Source: Lachnospiraceae bacterium KH1T2 (GTDB lineage: Bacteria > Bacillota > Clostridia > Lachnospirales > Lachnospiraceae). Taken from it: a DNA stretch of 64,000 nucleotides. Position 1 is the first letter of the stretch. The number at the start of each line of letters is the position of its first letter. Location: NCBI GenBank assembly GCA_900114405.1, contig FOSY01000013.1, positions 32,422 to 96,421 of the forward strand. Direction: 5' to 3'. The position numbers and the translations under genes are program-made. The notes beneath the pieces were generated by a model. That model was not told the DNA's origin. It did not search any database and was given only the letters and a program-made list of their open reading frames with translations. Below are positions 9,901 to 18,700 of this stretch, in pieces.

Positions 9901-11019
9901 AACACCCTTGCAGCTGCAAAGTGCAGAGGTATCGTTTGTGCGCCTTTTTACCTTTTTTACGACTTCTATCTCGATAGGGAAATCCGCATCCTCCTTCACT
10001 TCATCAGGGATGGAGATTTCATATGAGCCATTATCCAATGCTCTCATATCCGCCTCAAATGTACGTCCTGACGCATCAGTCACCTCAGGTCTTTCCATCG
10101 AGATCTTATCGCCGAAATAAAGTAAACCGTCTTTTTCGTTTACATCCGCACCATTTACAGCGAAGTCATAAACTCCGGGTGCTTCATTATTAGAAACAGT
10201 TATCTTCTCTTCTATACCGTCATTAATGGTATTCAGCTCAAAGCCAGCACCATCTGCGATATTTTCATAGCTTACAGCATCTGTCTTTGGAAGTGAATAG
10301 ATTTCAGCATCCACATCTTCTTCCAATTCACTGCTTTCTTTAGATTCACTCTCTTCGCCATCTTCAACAGTCAGAACATCCGCTTCATCCTCTTCTGTAG
10401 CTTCTGTCTCAGATTCTTTTTTATCTTTCACATCTCTTTTGATACTTCCGCTGCATCTCCACGCATTTTCAGACTGTGAAGTATCTGAAAGTGCCATAAG
10501 CTCTGCACCGCCTTTTTCAAATGCAAAGGAAATATTTCCATCCCCTGCATCGACACTGAAAAGATGCGCACAATCAGCCGCTGCCGCAAAAGAAGCATTA
10601 AAGTTTCCTGCGACATTTCTGTAACCATTCGCAGTACTTCCGTCCGTTCCTACTGATGAGTCAGCATCCCCATAGAGACCGTTGTTTATCAGTATGAAGC
10701 TTCCTTCTTTTTCATAGCTTATATCTTCTGAATAAATGATTTTTTTGACCGAATGGTCAGACATTTGAAAAGATCTAGAATCTGCCGTTCTCTCATCCAC
10801 GATTTCGACCGGCTTAGAATTAAAACTCTGAGAATCATCTGCCGCATAGTACATCCCCGAATCTTCAGAAATGTCCATGGCATTGTCAGACATGGTTTCA
10901 TCAACACTTTGCTGCTGAGGCACCTCACTCTCAGCCGCTGCCGCATTCATCGACGGTTCCGCCGCCAAAACTGCACACAAAACAAGCGCCATTCCGCGCT
11001 TTAAACTCCCATTTTTCAT
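3901..11019 (-). CDS. Secreted RHS/YD-repeat polymorphic toxin with C-terminal AHH nuclease
   Basis: A 2372-residue exported protein. Visible in order: signal peptide (residues 1-29, ending AAAAE); acidic linkers; a DNRLRE-like region around 400-560 ('GYMKLNMPELPKGAVVTDA'); a long YD-repeat region broken by two galactose-binding-like modules ('LVKNSGFEDASGRGW', 'NILENGGFEEV') and a very Asp-rich stretch near 1206-1233; many YD repeats; the RHS core near 2110 ('GYYCDVETGWYYLNSRYYDP'); a hydrophobic Gly/Ala/Val stretch near 2190-2260; and a variable tip. The tip has 'EHHYATNK' and 'QGRHPNAYHDY', the His pattern of AHH/HNH-superfamily nucleases. GGAGG lies 12 bases before the ATG. A cognate immunity gene follows within a few bases. 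Contact-dependent antagonism is the family role; the target is inferred. Confidence 0.9.
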   Translation of the reverse strand: MKNGSLKRGMALVLCAVLAAEPSMNAAAAESEVPQQQSVDETMSDNAMDISEDSGMYYAADDSQSFNSKPVEIVDERTADSRSFQMSDHSVKKIIYSEDISYEKEGSFILINNGLYGDADSSVGTDGSTANGYRNVAGNFNASFAAAADCAHLFSVDAGDGNISFAFEKGGAELMALSDTSQSENAWRCSGSIKRDVKDKKESETEATEEDEADVLTVEDGEESESKESSELEEDVDAEIYSLPKTDAVSYENIADGAGFELNTINDGIEEKITVSNNEAPGVYDFAVNGADVNEKDGLLYFGDKISMERPEVTDASGRTFEADMRALDNGSYEISIPDEVKEDADFPIEIEVVKKVKRRTNDTSALCSCKGVSEEANTETTGALFAVGTEYGKKSRGYMKLNMPELPKGAVVTDAKLNLKITGQGKNKVLVYEADGKSLEDLDKLTWKNQPFGKDISNEKPLDYCGNANGTVDITKAAKKWYKDSSIKKCLMFAIEDEKNCVGALKGVNIADKGDTFLEITYKNFTGLEDYWSTHDQSAGNAGAGTINDYTGILTFVHEDASSAGMRMPFSVQHAYSLNYDNSAVRSYGNGWKLSTEVTLKIPSGYADINDYPYVYTDSDGTEHYFKKKEVTYYRDGKSHTVASVGKDGERYYAAQDEDGLGLFVVPVTEDEFKEDYPLMITDRAGSVFMYFDRNGYLGIIRDSKYYESKSGDKLIIADNQPVSEISRKKEYRAVGPNDDPYTDYNKIKYNRASTGNSKAQGEIKAIAELNEEIKRAKNSQDRAASAAVCLSKAEKYMREFSIFKLRQSLANEMQSAIDILEKLSAGEGKGWDELDKKLGKIAKYDSDKLPAESYISSIKDASGDTGTFTYDGNGRLTSVTDPAGASDGKAKTDFTYDEKGNLVKITHTDGRSAVYTYDEDNRLVEAMDETGKAIRYDYGADGRSIRRVEERVYPSGTDKDKDKKGKKAVAGQAFLIDVTSNNETVFTFSGKNDRLNSDKKSKKKKTKKNKFITLTDEAKNDDVKNIYCFDNNGRTLSITSRLAGTNDVIGAGAYSYADEKKSESDEEDKEDKKGNKNDNTANKLSEAAQSGKSVINLVKNSGFEDASGRGWTVSADSNVEVKLSDHTKRLYRRSGKKAASITLKNAGDKGASISQKVGGIKGKNVYTASVYVKTAGITDKASASMHVYANGKEVEDYQPEGPDDWDEGENDDDDGSDDDDDADDDDSEESGKVSGNEAGADDIRNEIVSEDTGDQVADSGNVDTNTPSEISNGWRRLTKTFKTSASEVEIRLVFEGNNGTAYWDCAQLEKSEAASQYNILENGGFEEVKNDIPEGWSYDNDSGERPGRAAKHKGEYVEGKKSFVIEGETDKKKILSIKPEFDDSKASYVFNAHVNADCTPIRERRRCEVRVKRGDDTLAKTEIDPAVDGWQYISLKLPTKNYDNCRIEFCLKDTYGKLYIDNCMLTKNDVQKWKYGKNTGKLIERKVNEKPETYDVDKRGRKKHATDAAGQKTKYTYDANTNNLTEEYHSTGADKSYSYTKYGSLEKAVEKGDGKSITTSRKYTDDGEFLKSETDSRGNTTTYSYDEKRGLLSKTEMPMGQETKYEYDALGEVTGTEISGLKQGNFIFGVNINRDRSKAEFTYDGQHNLKTIKHGSEKYDFSYDSYGNLKEVRNGSDELLEKNIYAKRNGKLKSTTVAGGRLSYRYNEYEQIEAEKWNDGKTSYFTYDNDGKLSKVDDTGNQLIYNYNYDDAGRITDASVESGKGKGKEEKLALQNTYDKAGRIDTFSYRYKDTDVKTSSFEYREDNTLKETSLPSGAKEEFSYDGLGRIVRSDVTLGKNKKLSYVYDYVDGADGGTTRLLKSKLEAQGNNVIAPSDAGMDYDELGRIIRCDSMEYTYDGLNRLTGAYDTKSGKSWEYGYDDNGNITYETVNGVKNVYTYAKFDADVLCGYGPEKSVGESIEYSSSGNPLKYLGKTLSWTHGRMLKGIKGDGIELSFTYRNDGTRLTKKSGKDTTEYVLNGNTILAEVKSNGERLNYYYSGNGTLLQIGYIPSKGAAETYYTVVTNTLGDVSEIYDNNANLVGSYSYDPYGALLNIDKKNDPQGILEKNPFRYRGYYCDVETGWYYLNSRYYDPQVKRFINRDTTVLLTNSFDSPMQYNMYMYCEGDPINGVDKAGNICINKRDVIRTLEDIQEASTFISGLFSGMALGAATLGGGITFGSGGVGVLAGGACEVVALGCVQVVAVSITVVAAAGAAELAVCACTNSEGNSYARSKPIQEHHYATNKSKTYTSQFKEITDKYMLDLDKEWNKEMLPHQGRHPNAYHDYILDSMKQFDEIAQGDRDIFLKLYENLKAEIRSNPDMLYKDYWR

Positions 11020-11039
11020 GATATAGTCTTTCCTCCAAG

Positions 11040-11054
11040 TTGATAATTTATCAA
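11040..11054. promoter_or_regulatory. Perfect palindrome upstream of the RHS ribosome binding site
   Basis: TTGATAATTTATCAA is a perfect palindrome (7-bp arms, one-base centre) immediately upstream of the GGAGG of the RHS gene. It could be a repressor operator or a leader hairpin. Confidence 0.45.
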
Positions 11055-11108
11055 GAAAATTTATTTCTTTTTCAATTTAGCACTTATTTTTAGTTTTGTG
11101 TGCAAAAC

Positions 11109-11137
11109 CTGACGAATGGTAGCTGACAACTGACGAA
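11109..11137. promoter_or_regulatory. CTGAC direct repeats upstream of the RHS gene
   Basis: Three CTGAC units, two extended to CTGACGAA, start at 11109, 11123 and 11130. They lie between the RHS gene and the SARP-like regulator. SARP/OmpR-type regulators bind short direct repeats next to the -35 region, so these are candidate binding sites. The third repeat (CTGACGAAATGCA) is preserved next to the RHS remnant at 60,235. Confidence 0.4.
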
Positions 11138-11245
11138 ATGCATTTTTTTCCAAAGCAAAACCGAAAAGTCGTCTGCGCCCAAAACTGCTTATGCTCATTC
11201 TGATACTTTTCCGTTTTACCGCTTCTGCGTCCCTGCCTTATCTTC

Positions 11246-12043
11246 TCATCTATAACATATCTCATCGAGCTCTGAAGTATAGTACTCCGACCAGCTGTAT
11301 TGATTCATATATTCCCCGGCATAAACATATTTTGACTTATCCTTTTTTTCGAGATAATCATATAGATCACACTCTATCTTATCCTTTGCAATAGCCATAC
11401 TTCCTCGCTGCTTAAGGATTATATTTTCCAGCTTAAGCTTATTAAAGGTATTCTGGAGATCCTGTCGAAGATTACACAAGTATGATGTCTTCTTATCCGG
11501 CTCGCCATCATCTTCCCACATATTTGCAATAAGCTGACCATTAGTCGTCTGCGCTCCCCTGTTATTTACCAGAAGCGCGATGATCTCCTTCGTCCTCTTA
11601 TACTTAAATTCCACCGGCTTACCATCTACGAAAAGTTCAAAATTTCCAAATGTCTGCGCAAAAACCCTCTTATGCTCCTTCTGATATTCCGGAAATCTAA
11701 GATCTTTAAGCTCCCTCGTCACTGCTTCCGCCGTAGCTGGCATGAGTATATATCCACTGGCATGCATGTCTATCGCTTCATATGCATATTTTTTATTATT
11801 TCCGAGAAATATCAGATTCACCGAAGAGTTCAGCTCTTTTAGATACAAGCCAAGCTCCATGCCTTTAAGGTCTGCCATCTCAGTCTCTATGAAAGCGACA
11901 TCTATCTCCTTCTCTCGCGCATAAGCAAGCGCTCGAAGCGGGTCTTCAAACTCCAATATTTCAGACTCTTCGTCCACTCCATATATCAGGTCAGATACCA
12001 ATTCGAGCTCGTCCCGCTTATCGTTTACGACAATTATCCTCAT
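11246..12043 (-). CDS. SARP-like transcriptional regulator with atypical receiver domain
   Basis: A 265-residue regulator. Residues 1-115 have the receiver-domain fold pattern ('MRIIVVNDKR', 'DVAFIETEMADLKGMELG', 'YAYEAIDMHASGYILMPA'). The expected phospho-acceptor Asp is Glu53, and the N-terminal acidic pair is reduced to N-D, so normal phosphorylation is unlikely. Residues 130-262 form an OmpR/BTAD-type winged helix ('FGNFELFVDGKPVEFKYKRT', 'KTSYLCNLRQDL'), as in SARP-like regulators. The gene starts directly after the stop of the upstream gene (GGGGG ribosome binding site) and lies immediately upstream of the RHS toxin gene, which it may control. That target is inferred. Confidence 0.8.
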   Translation of the reverse strand: MRIIVVNDKRDELELVSDLIYGVDEESEILEFEDPLRALAYAREKEIDVAFIETEMADLKGMELGLYLKELNSSVNLIFLGNNKKYAYEAIDMHASGYILMPATAEAVTRELKDLRFPEYQKEHKRVFAQTFGNFELFVDGKPVEFKYKRTKEIIALLVNNRGAQTTNGQLIANMWEDDGEPDKKTSYLCNLRQDLQNTFNKLKLENIILKQRGSMAIAKDKIECDLYDYLEKKDKSKYVYAGEYMNQYSWSEYYTSELDEICYR

Positions 12044-12547
12044 TCAAGCACCCCCTACCGAAAGGTCTACAGATACCGTCCTCTGCTCTCGCCTTTGCTG
12101 CGCTGTCATGTGCAGCGGATCAGCTTCACCCACTATCAGCATTTCACCTTCATTTACTACCGTCTCGTGCAGTGTACCTGCCCTCAGGTCTGATATTACA
12201 AGTGCTGCAAACCTGTCATAATTGTCGTCATCTATCACCGGGAAATGATGTTTCATCCTATACCAATGCTTTGTATCATACCCCACGCTGCCTATGTAAA
12301 GTCGATCCGCCGTACCTGCAACCTCGTCCGGTCCCGCAGTTTCAACTCCCTCATACTCTTCATCATCACAAAAAAGCATTGCATATACACGAAGTATCAG
12401 CTCTCTTACGGTCTCTTCTTTACCATTCTTTTTTACTTTACCGGTCACAGAATCCATGACCTTGTAGTAGTAGTCCTGAGCTTCTTCACTTTCTTCAAAG
12501 TGGACTATAGCCTCATAAAATTTCCTGTTTATGTAATCATTCTCCAT
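12044..12547 (-). CDS. Hypothetical protein in the regulator operon
   Basis: A 167-residue soluble protein, family not recognised. The ATG at 12547 is preferred: AGGGAGA is six bases upstream, whereas the longer frame uses a TTG inside the AraC gene. It is acidic and Asp/Glu/Tyr-rich ('EESEEAQDYYYK', 'VIDDDNYDRF'), with no signal peptide or membrane helix. It lies between an AraC regulator and the SARP-like regulator with minimal spacing, so it probably belongs to the same transcript. A partner role for one of the regulators is possible but unsupported by motif. Confidence 0.65.
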   Translation of the reverse strand: MENDYINRKFYEAIVHFEESEEAQDYYYKVMDSVTGKVKKNGKEETVRELILRVYAMLFCDDEEYEGVETAGPDEVAGTADRLYIGSVGYDTKHWYRMKHHFPVIDDDNYDRFAALVISDLRAGTLHETVVNEGEMLIVGEADPLHMTAQQRREQRTVSVDLSVGGA

Positions 12548-12573
12548 AAAAAGTCTCCCTGCTCCGAAATATT

Positions 12574-13509
12574 TTAGAAATTCCAACCTTCAAGTGCTGA
12601 TATACCATACACTGGAAATTCGTGATTATTCTTTTTCGCATCCGCTTTCCACTGAAAAGGTGTCATCTGCGTTATCTTCTTAAAGTTTCTATTAAAAGTG
12701 GATTGTGACTGAAAACCCACGCGGATAGCCACTTCCTCCATCGACAGATTCTCCCTGCTTATCAGACGACACGCCTCATCCACTCTTACATAATTCACAT
12801 AGTCTGCAGGCTTCATATTCATCACGCTCTCAAAGCTTCTTCTGAAATGGGTCTCAGAAAGCCCGCAGGCGTTTGCCATATCCAGCACTTTGATATCTTC
12901 TGTAAAATGAAGCTTCACAAAGTCAAATACAGGCTGCAGCGTTCGCCCTGCTTTAGTATCAAGCTGCTTTTGATTTTCAGCACTTCCGGTCCTTAAGAGT
13001 TCTATAACAAGTGAATATATCTGACCATTGACGCTTTCTTTATAGTAAATCTTTTCTTCACGGCACTCTTCTATAATATTCTTTATAAGCGCCGCCATTT
13101 TAGGCTGCTGATCCACCGCAAAGATAAGCCCTTTCTTATTGATCGTCTTGATCGCATGCTCTTCAAACATGCTATTCATCTGCATTCTGTTTTTTACATA
13201 ATTATCCAGATCAATATAGAGAAACTCCCACTTGCATATATTTCCTCTGTCCGAAATCGTAGTATGCGGAATATATGCAGGGATTATCGTAAACATATCT
13301 CCAGTATACCTGTAGCTTTTATCCTCGATGATAAGCTGCCCAGAACCTTCATAGCAAAAACCTATCTCCATGTAATTATGAAAGTGGAGTGTATTTCCGG
13401 TATCATTTCCATACTCTCTCTCCCAGCCCTTTCCGAGCAGCGACAGTATGTACTCCTCCGCCGGTATCGTATAATATCTGAATTCTAGTGGATGTTTATT
13501 TTTAGCCAT
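12574..13509 (-). CDS. AraC-family transcriptional regulator
   Basis: A 311-residue regulator. The N-terminal part (about 20-130) is a cupin-type ligand-binding domain ('LHFHNYMEIGFCYEGSGQLI', 'FTIIPAYIPHT'). The C-terminal part (about 195-295) holds the two AraC helix-turn-helix motifs ('IKVLDMANACGLSETHFRRS' and 'SMEEVAIRVGFQSQSTFNRN'), ending in the typical 'MTPFQWK'. Such proteins usually bind a small sugar or related ligand and activate adjacent genes. It starts one base after the stop of the upstream HAD gene and is followed closely by the hypothetical and SARP-like genes. The ligand is unknown. Confidence 0.93.
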   Translation of the reverse strand: MAKNKHPLEFRYYTIPAEEYILSLLGKGWEREYGNDTGNTLHFHNYMEIGFCYEGSGQLIIEDKSYRYTGDMFTIIPAYIPHTTISDRGNICKWEFLYIDLDNYVKNRMQMNSMFEEHAIKTINKKGLIFAVDQQPKMAALIKNIIEECREEKIYYKESVNGQIYSLVIELLRTGSAENQKQLDTKAGRTLQPVFDFVKLHFTEDIKVLDMANACGLSETHFRRSFESVMNMKPADYVNYVRVDEACRLISRENLSMEEVAIRVGFQSQSTFNRNFKKITQMTPFQWKADAKKNNHEFPVYGISALEGWNF

Positions 13510-13510
13510 T

Positions 13511-14239
13511 TCAAATCTCTAATTTTCCTAAGTATATCTTTCCGTCTCTCAGACACTCGCGGTAACTATCAATCCTATTCTCTACTCCAAGCTCCGCAGC
13601 CCTCTCTTCATTGCCCGGCTTCGGATACTTCGTATACCACGCACAATTCCAGCCTGCATTTTTCGAGCCATAGATATCATTTTCAATATCATCACCAATG
13701 AAAACGCACTCCTCAGGCTTCGCATCAAGCATCGTAAGGCAATAGTCAAAGAAGCCCTTAAACGGTTTCTCCTCTGCCGCTTCATCGCTGCATACTATCG
13801 TGTCAAAGTACTTTTCAAGTCCCAGGCGATGTATCTTTTCATGCTGTATCTCTGCTGTCATGTTTGTACCGCAGCCGATGAAGATACCCTTTTCTTTCAG
13901 CGCTTTAAGCAGTTCCTCAATACCATCCTCGATCTCCAGATTATCAAGAAGTGTATCCCAATACAGATTTGCCAATATCCTTGCATGCGGATTCTGCGGA
14001 AGACCTCTCTTCATCAGGCAGCGCTTTGCGCGTATTATCCTGCTGTGATAAGCTGCATTATGAATTCCAAGACGCTCGATCTCCATATTCATCATTTCGC
14101 GCCAGTCCTCCATAGCCTCCTTTTGGGGTATAGAGAAATTCTTTTCAAAGTATTCCCCAAATGCCTTATTTCCAAGTGCTGTACCCTTATCAAAACTATA
14201 TAATGTATTATCCAGATCAAAAAATACTGCTTTTATCAT
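13511..14239 (-). CDS. HAD-superfamily hydrolase, YjjG-like nucleotidase
   Basis: A 242-residue cytoplasmic phosphatase. Motif I is 'FFDLDNTLYSF' near the start, motif II the 'GCGTNMTAEIQ' region, and motifs III/IV 'EEKPFKGFF' and 'VFIGDDIENDIYGSKNAGW'. Length and the N-terminal helical cap fit HAD subfamily IA proteins of the YjjG/pyrimidine 5'-nucleotidase type. The actual substrate cannot be read from sequence. It is first in a tight minus-strand gene group with the AraC regulator and is divergent from lysA. Confidence 0.88.
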   Translation of the reverse strand: MIKAVFFDLDNTLYSFDKGTALGNKAFGEYFEKNFSIPQKEAMEDWREMMNMEIERLGIHNAAYHSRIIRAKRCLMKRGLPQNPHARILANLYWDTLLDNLEIEDGIEELLKALKEKGIFIGCGTNMTAEIQHEKIHRLGLEKYFDTIVCSDEAAEEKPFKGFFDYCLTMLDAKPEECVFIGDDIENDIYGSKNAGWNCAWYTKYPKPGNEERAAELGVENRIDSYRECLRDGKIYLGKLEI

Positions 14240-14316
14240 CTTTTTCCTCTTTAATTAATCCGTTTTTGTTTAGTATAGCAAATTGATTTTACCTACGCAA
14301 AAACTGTTGAAAACTC

Positions 14317-14345
14317 TTGACAGCACCACTTCATCACTTTAATGT
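14317..14345 (+). promoter_or_regulatory. Candidate lysA promoter
   Basis: A consensus -35 TTGACA at 14317-14322 is followed after 17 bases by a weak -10 (TAATGT). It lies in the divergent region between the HAD gene and lysA. Confidence 0.45.
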
Positions 14346-14377
14346 ATTATCATAATCAAGCGACGAGGAGGCTTATT

Positions 14378-15646
14378 ATGAAAAAAACACCATTCGTAAC
14401 TAATGAACAGCTTCAGGAGATCATAAAGACTTACCCTACTCCATTTCATTTATATGATGAAAAAGGAATACGTGAAAATGCCAAAGCCGTAAAGGAAGCC
14501 TTTTCATGGAATCCGGGTTATCGCGAATATTTCGCAGTAAAAGCTCTCCCAAATCCCTTTATCTTAAACATCCTCAAGGAATATGGTTTTGGCTGTGACT
14601 GCGCCTCAACCACCGAGCTTTTGCTCGCTGATGCTTTGGGCTTTGCACCAGAGCAGATCATGTTCTCTTCTAATGATACACCTGCAAGTGAATTTAAGCT
14701 TGCAAGCGAGATCAATGCTATCGTTAATTTCGACGACATCACGCATATCTCTTTCTTTGAAAAGGCTGTCGGAAAATTTCCGGAAACTGTCTGCTGCCGT
14801 TACAATCCCGGCGGAGTTTATGAGATCAGCAACGGGATCATGGATAACCCAGGTGATGCAAAGTACGGCATGACCAAGGCACAGCTCTTCCAGGCGTTTA
14901 AGATCCTTAAAGAAAAGGGGGTTAAAAATTTTGGAATCCACTCTTTCCTTGTAAGCAACACAGTTACAAATGACTATTACCCTACTCTTGCGCGTACTCT
15001 TTTTGAGCTCGCAGCAGAAGTAAAGCAGGAAGTCGGCGTTCACATTTCATTTATAAACCTTTCAGGTGGTGTCGGCATCGCCTATCGTCCTGACCAGACG
15101 CCTAACGATATAAAGAAGATTGGTGAAGGTGTGCATAAAGCTTTTAATGATATCCTCGTCCCGGCCGGAATGAGTGATGTTTCGATATATACCGAAATGG
15201 GAAGATTTATGACTGGTCCTTATGGATGCCTTGTCACTACTGCAATCCACGAAAAAAATATTTATAAGAACTACATCGGCGTAGATGCCTGCGCAGTCGA
15301 CCTTATGCGCCCTGCCATGTATGGCGCTTACCACCACATAACTGTCATGGGCAAGGAAGATCAGGACTGTGACCATCTCTACGATATCACAGGCTCGCTC
15401 TGTGAAAATAATGATAAATTTGCCATTGACCGCATGCTTCCAAAGATCGACCTAGGTGACTTACTGGTAATTCACGACACAGGTGCTCACGGATATTCCA
15501 TGGGCTATAATTACAACGGTAAGCTTAAGTCTAAAGAGCTGCTTCTCAAAGAAGACGGAAGTGTACAGCTGATTCGACGTGCCGAAACTCCAAAGGATTA
15601 CTTTGCTACATTTGATTGCTTTGACATCTTAAAAAACATGCGATAA
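14378..15646 (+). CDS. lysA: Diaminopimelate decarboxylase
   Basis: A 422-residue PLP-dependent fold-III decarboxylase, the last step of lysine biosynthesis from meso-diaminopimelate. 'YFAVKALPNP' carries the PLP lysine. 'HSFLVSN', 'LSGGVGIAY' and 'YTEMGRFMTGPYG' mark the barrel and phosphate-binding segments. 'ITGSLCENNDKFA' contains the active-site Cys contributed across the dimer, and 'HDTGAHGYSMGYNYN' closes the pocket. The start at 14378 has GGAGG nine bases upstream; a longer in-frame start at 14342 lacks one. It is monocistronic, between a divergent HAD gene and a bidirectional terminator. Related fold-III decarboxylases cannot be fully excluded. Confidence 0.88.
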   Translation: MKKTPFVTNEQLQEIIKTYPTPFHLYDEKGIRENAKAVKEAFSWNPGYREYFAVKALPNPFILNILKEYGFGCDCASTTELLLADALGFAPEQIMFSSNDTPASEFKLASEINAIVNFDDITHISFFEKAVGKFPETVCCRYNPGGVYEISNGIMDNPGDAKYGMTKAQLFQAFKILKEKGVKNFGIHSFLVSNTVTNDYYPTLARTLFELAAEVKQEVGVHISFINLSGGVGIAYRPDQTPNDIKKIGEGVHKAFNDILVPAGMSDVSIYTEMGRFMTGPYGCLVTTAIHEKNIYKNYIGVDACAVDLMRPAMYGAYHHITVMGKEDQDCDHLYDITGSLCENNDKFAIDRMLPKIDLGDLLVIHDTGAHGYSMGYNYNGKLKSKELLLKEDGSVQLIRRAETPKDYFATFDCFDILKNMR

Positions 15647-15679
15647 GAAAGGTTCCAACAAATTTCTTATAAGTAAAAT

Positions 15680-15717
15680 AAGCCGTGAAAAATGATTTCT
15701 CTCATTCTTCACGGCTT
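15680..15717. terminator. Bidirectional terminator between lysA and the pectinesterase gene
   Basis: A 10-bp stem AAGCCGTGAA/TTCACGGCTT with an inner AATGA/TCATT stem and T-rich flanks serves the two convergent genes. Confidence 0.85.
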
Positions 15718-15729
15718 TATTATTTAATC

Positions 15730-18700
15730 TTATTTTATGGTTATCTCTCCCTCAAAGTTTCCGCTGAACTTAACTGTGCTTCCACTCTGTGTGAACATCT
15801 TCTTCGGCACCTTTTTAGCCTTACCGTCGATCGTAACCTTTACGCTCTTAACGATATCCTTCTTCACCTTTACCTGAGCAACACTGCTGCTTGTAACTGC
15901 GAATGGTGTCACCTCGATGTTGAAGGTATTAGTTCCCTTAAAGTCCTTCTTAGAAGTCTTCACACCCTTGATAGACTTAAGCTGTACTGTCAGAGTTCCT
16001 ACATTCTTGCTTCCATTCACTTTAAGCTTAATGTCATCACCAGTATATGTCTGACCATTATACGCAACGACGATACCAATGTCACTGTTTTTCTTGTACT
16101 TCTTACCATTGTATGTAAGAGATACAGGCGCAGTTACAGTGATTCCATTGCCTACGTTCATTGAAACAGTCAGAGCCTTTTTAGTCTCCTCTGTGCCTTT
16201 ATCTGTTTCAGGCACTTCATTTTCTGATGGATTCTCTGTCTTTGCCGGAGAATCAGAATTTTCTCTCTTGTCGTCAGAAATCGGAGCCTCTACAGCTTCA
16301 TTATTTCCTGAAGATGGATTCTCTGTTGTACTATTATTTTCTGTTGTACTATTGTTCTCTGTTGCAGGTGTTTCTGTCGTACCACCATTCTCTGATTCCG
16401 GAACATCTGATGTCTCTTCTGTTCCTTCATCATAGTAAACGTAGATAACATTTGACTTTTCGCCCTTAAGAGTGATAGTCTTCACGCCCTTGTTATAAAT
16501 CTTATAACCGTCGATAGGTGAAAGTTCTGCCGGGTCAACTGAAACAGTTGTGCCATAGATTCCGTCACATACAGTTTCTCCAAGGACCTCACCCGTTCTT
16601 CTAACTACCTGTCTTACTGTATAGCTTGTATCTGCCTTCTTATATGTGCAGACGATTTCTCCTGCATTTGCAGCTGTAAGCTTGATCGTGCTTCCTGAAG
16701 AGAATACATATCCTGCGATTCTTTCAGCTACATCAGCTGCTGCCACACTGCTGTCTACTTTACCCATACGAGTTTCAGGCATCATAATCTCATTGCCATT
16801 CTCGTCCTTGAAGTAAACAGTATAGCTCTGGCAACCCTTCTTAGCACCTTTAACTATTGCCGGCTCGATCTCATCTGCAACGAAGCTTTCCGGCTTCCAC
16901 TCTGTATAGTAATCCTCAGCGCGAAGTCCAAGCTCAGCCTCACTTGCGTAGACCTTTGAGCTGTTTCCTGATGCAGTTACAGCCTTAGTAGCCTTATCCT
17001 TAACCTTAAATACTCTCTTATTCTGAGTTACAACCTTGCCTGCTTCTTCTGTATCATACTCACTGTATGAAACATCCTGTGGAAGTCTTCCGCTCATGCT
17101 TGCCCAGCCTTCATCTTTTACAAGGCCGTCATATGCGATTCTTGTATTCTTGAAAGTTACCTTAGCCTCAGCATCCCATGGTCTTCCGAGGTAATTTCCG
17201 CTAAGTGAAAGTCCAGCAGAAGGACCTTCGATAATGCAGTTATTGAAAAGATATCCGTACTTAGCATCTTCTCCTCTGTTTGCTGTTACATATGAGTGCT
17301 TCTTATTAGCGTCGCTGTATCCTTCAAATTTAAGAACGCAGCCTTCGAATACATAGTCTCCGTATCCAAAGATAAAGTCCGTATTACCTGTGATCGTGCA
17401 GTTATTGAAATATCCAAGTGTTCCTTTATGAGTATAAAGTGTATCCTGACTTCCATAGAATGCACAATTTGTAAACTCTACATCTGTAGCATCAACAGCA
17501 AGTGCTGTAGCACGCTCTGTTGCTGTTGTAGTTCTTACGTCCGCACCTTCAGTTCTCTTAAATGTGATCTTTGTATCAGGGTAAGCCTCTGTAGAAGCCT
17601 CCACTCCGTCAGCTATCTCTTCTGCTGTCACATATCTGTTAAATGAGTTCTCAAAAGTGATACCATCAGCCTTAAAGCCCTTAGCTGTATCCTTTACATA
17701 AACTGATGCACCCCACTTGCTTACACTGCCTTTTCCATGTCTGTTGTATGCAGCTTCAGCATTGTAGAAGCCTTCCTTTGCACTATAGTAAACATAGCCG
17801 ATTCCATAGTACCATGTAAGCTTTACCGCACCTTTATCTGCTTTAAGAGTAAGGTTAGGTGTGTCGATGATGATCTGCTCTCTGTATGTTCCCGGTGCAA
17901 TGTGAAGTGTGATCCTCTCAGAGCCTTTACGTGTAGTTTTAATAGTATTTACAGCTTCCTGTACTGTATCAAAGTTCAGTTCCTTGTCAGCATAGCCAAC
18001 GTATACGTCCTTCGCAGAACCGACATTCTTATATTCCTTGTCCGCTGTGAAGAAGAGATCTTTCTCAACAAAGCTGTCCTCTACTGTAACAGTTGTCTTT
18101 GTTGTATAAGCCCCATTATCAAGCACTGCAGTATAAGTGCCATTTCTAAGTTCTGCACTATACTCAAGTCCATTTACACTTCCAACATAGCTCTGCTTAT
18201 CAGCAATATTAGTGAAAGTGATCTTACTTACAGCTGTTCCCTCAGGAATGTTGAGAAGCTTACCAAATACTTTGTATGTAGAAGCCTTAACTACTTCATA
18301 ATCCTTTGTAATAGTAATATCAGATGAAGCTGTAAACTCTTCTGCATCCTTCAAAGCATAATCATAGCAATTTGAAAGTGAAGCAATATTTCGTGTACCT
18401 GCTGTGAGCTCTGCTGAGTAGCTGCCCTGCTCATCGAGTGGCGCACTTATTGCTCCGCCCTCTTCACTTGTAAATACGATATTTACATCCGAAGTATCAA
18501 ATCCTGCAGCAAAACCTGTAACCTTACCTGATACTGTAATTGTGTCGACAGCCTCTACCTTAATGTCATGGTTTGTTCTGACTGTGACATCCTTTGAGTC
18601 TGCCTTTACTTCTGCTGTCGCACCAGTTACCACGTAACCTGCTGCATTCTTTATAGAAGCCTTGTATGCCCTGCCAGATTTGATATAAGCCGCATATCTG

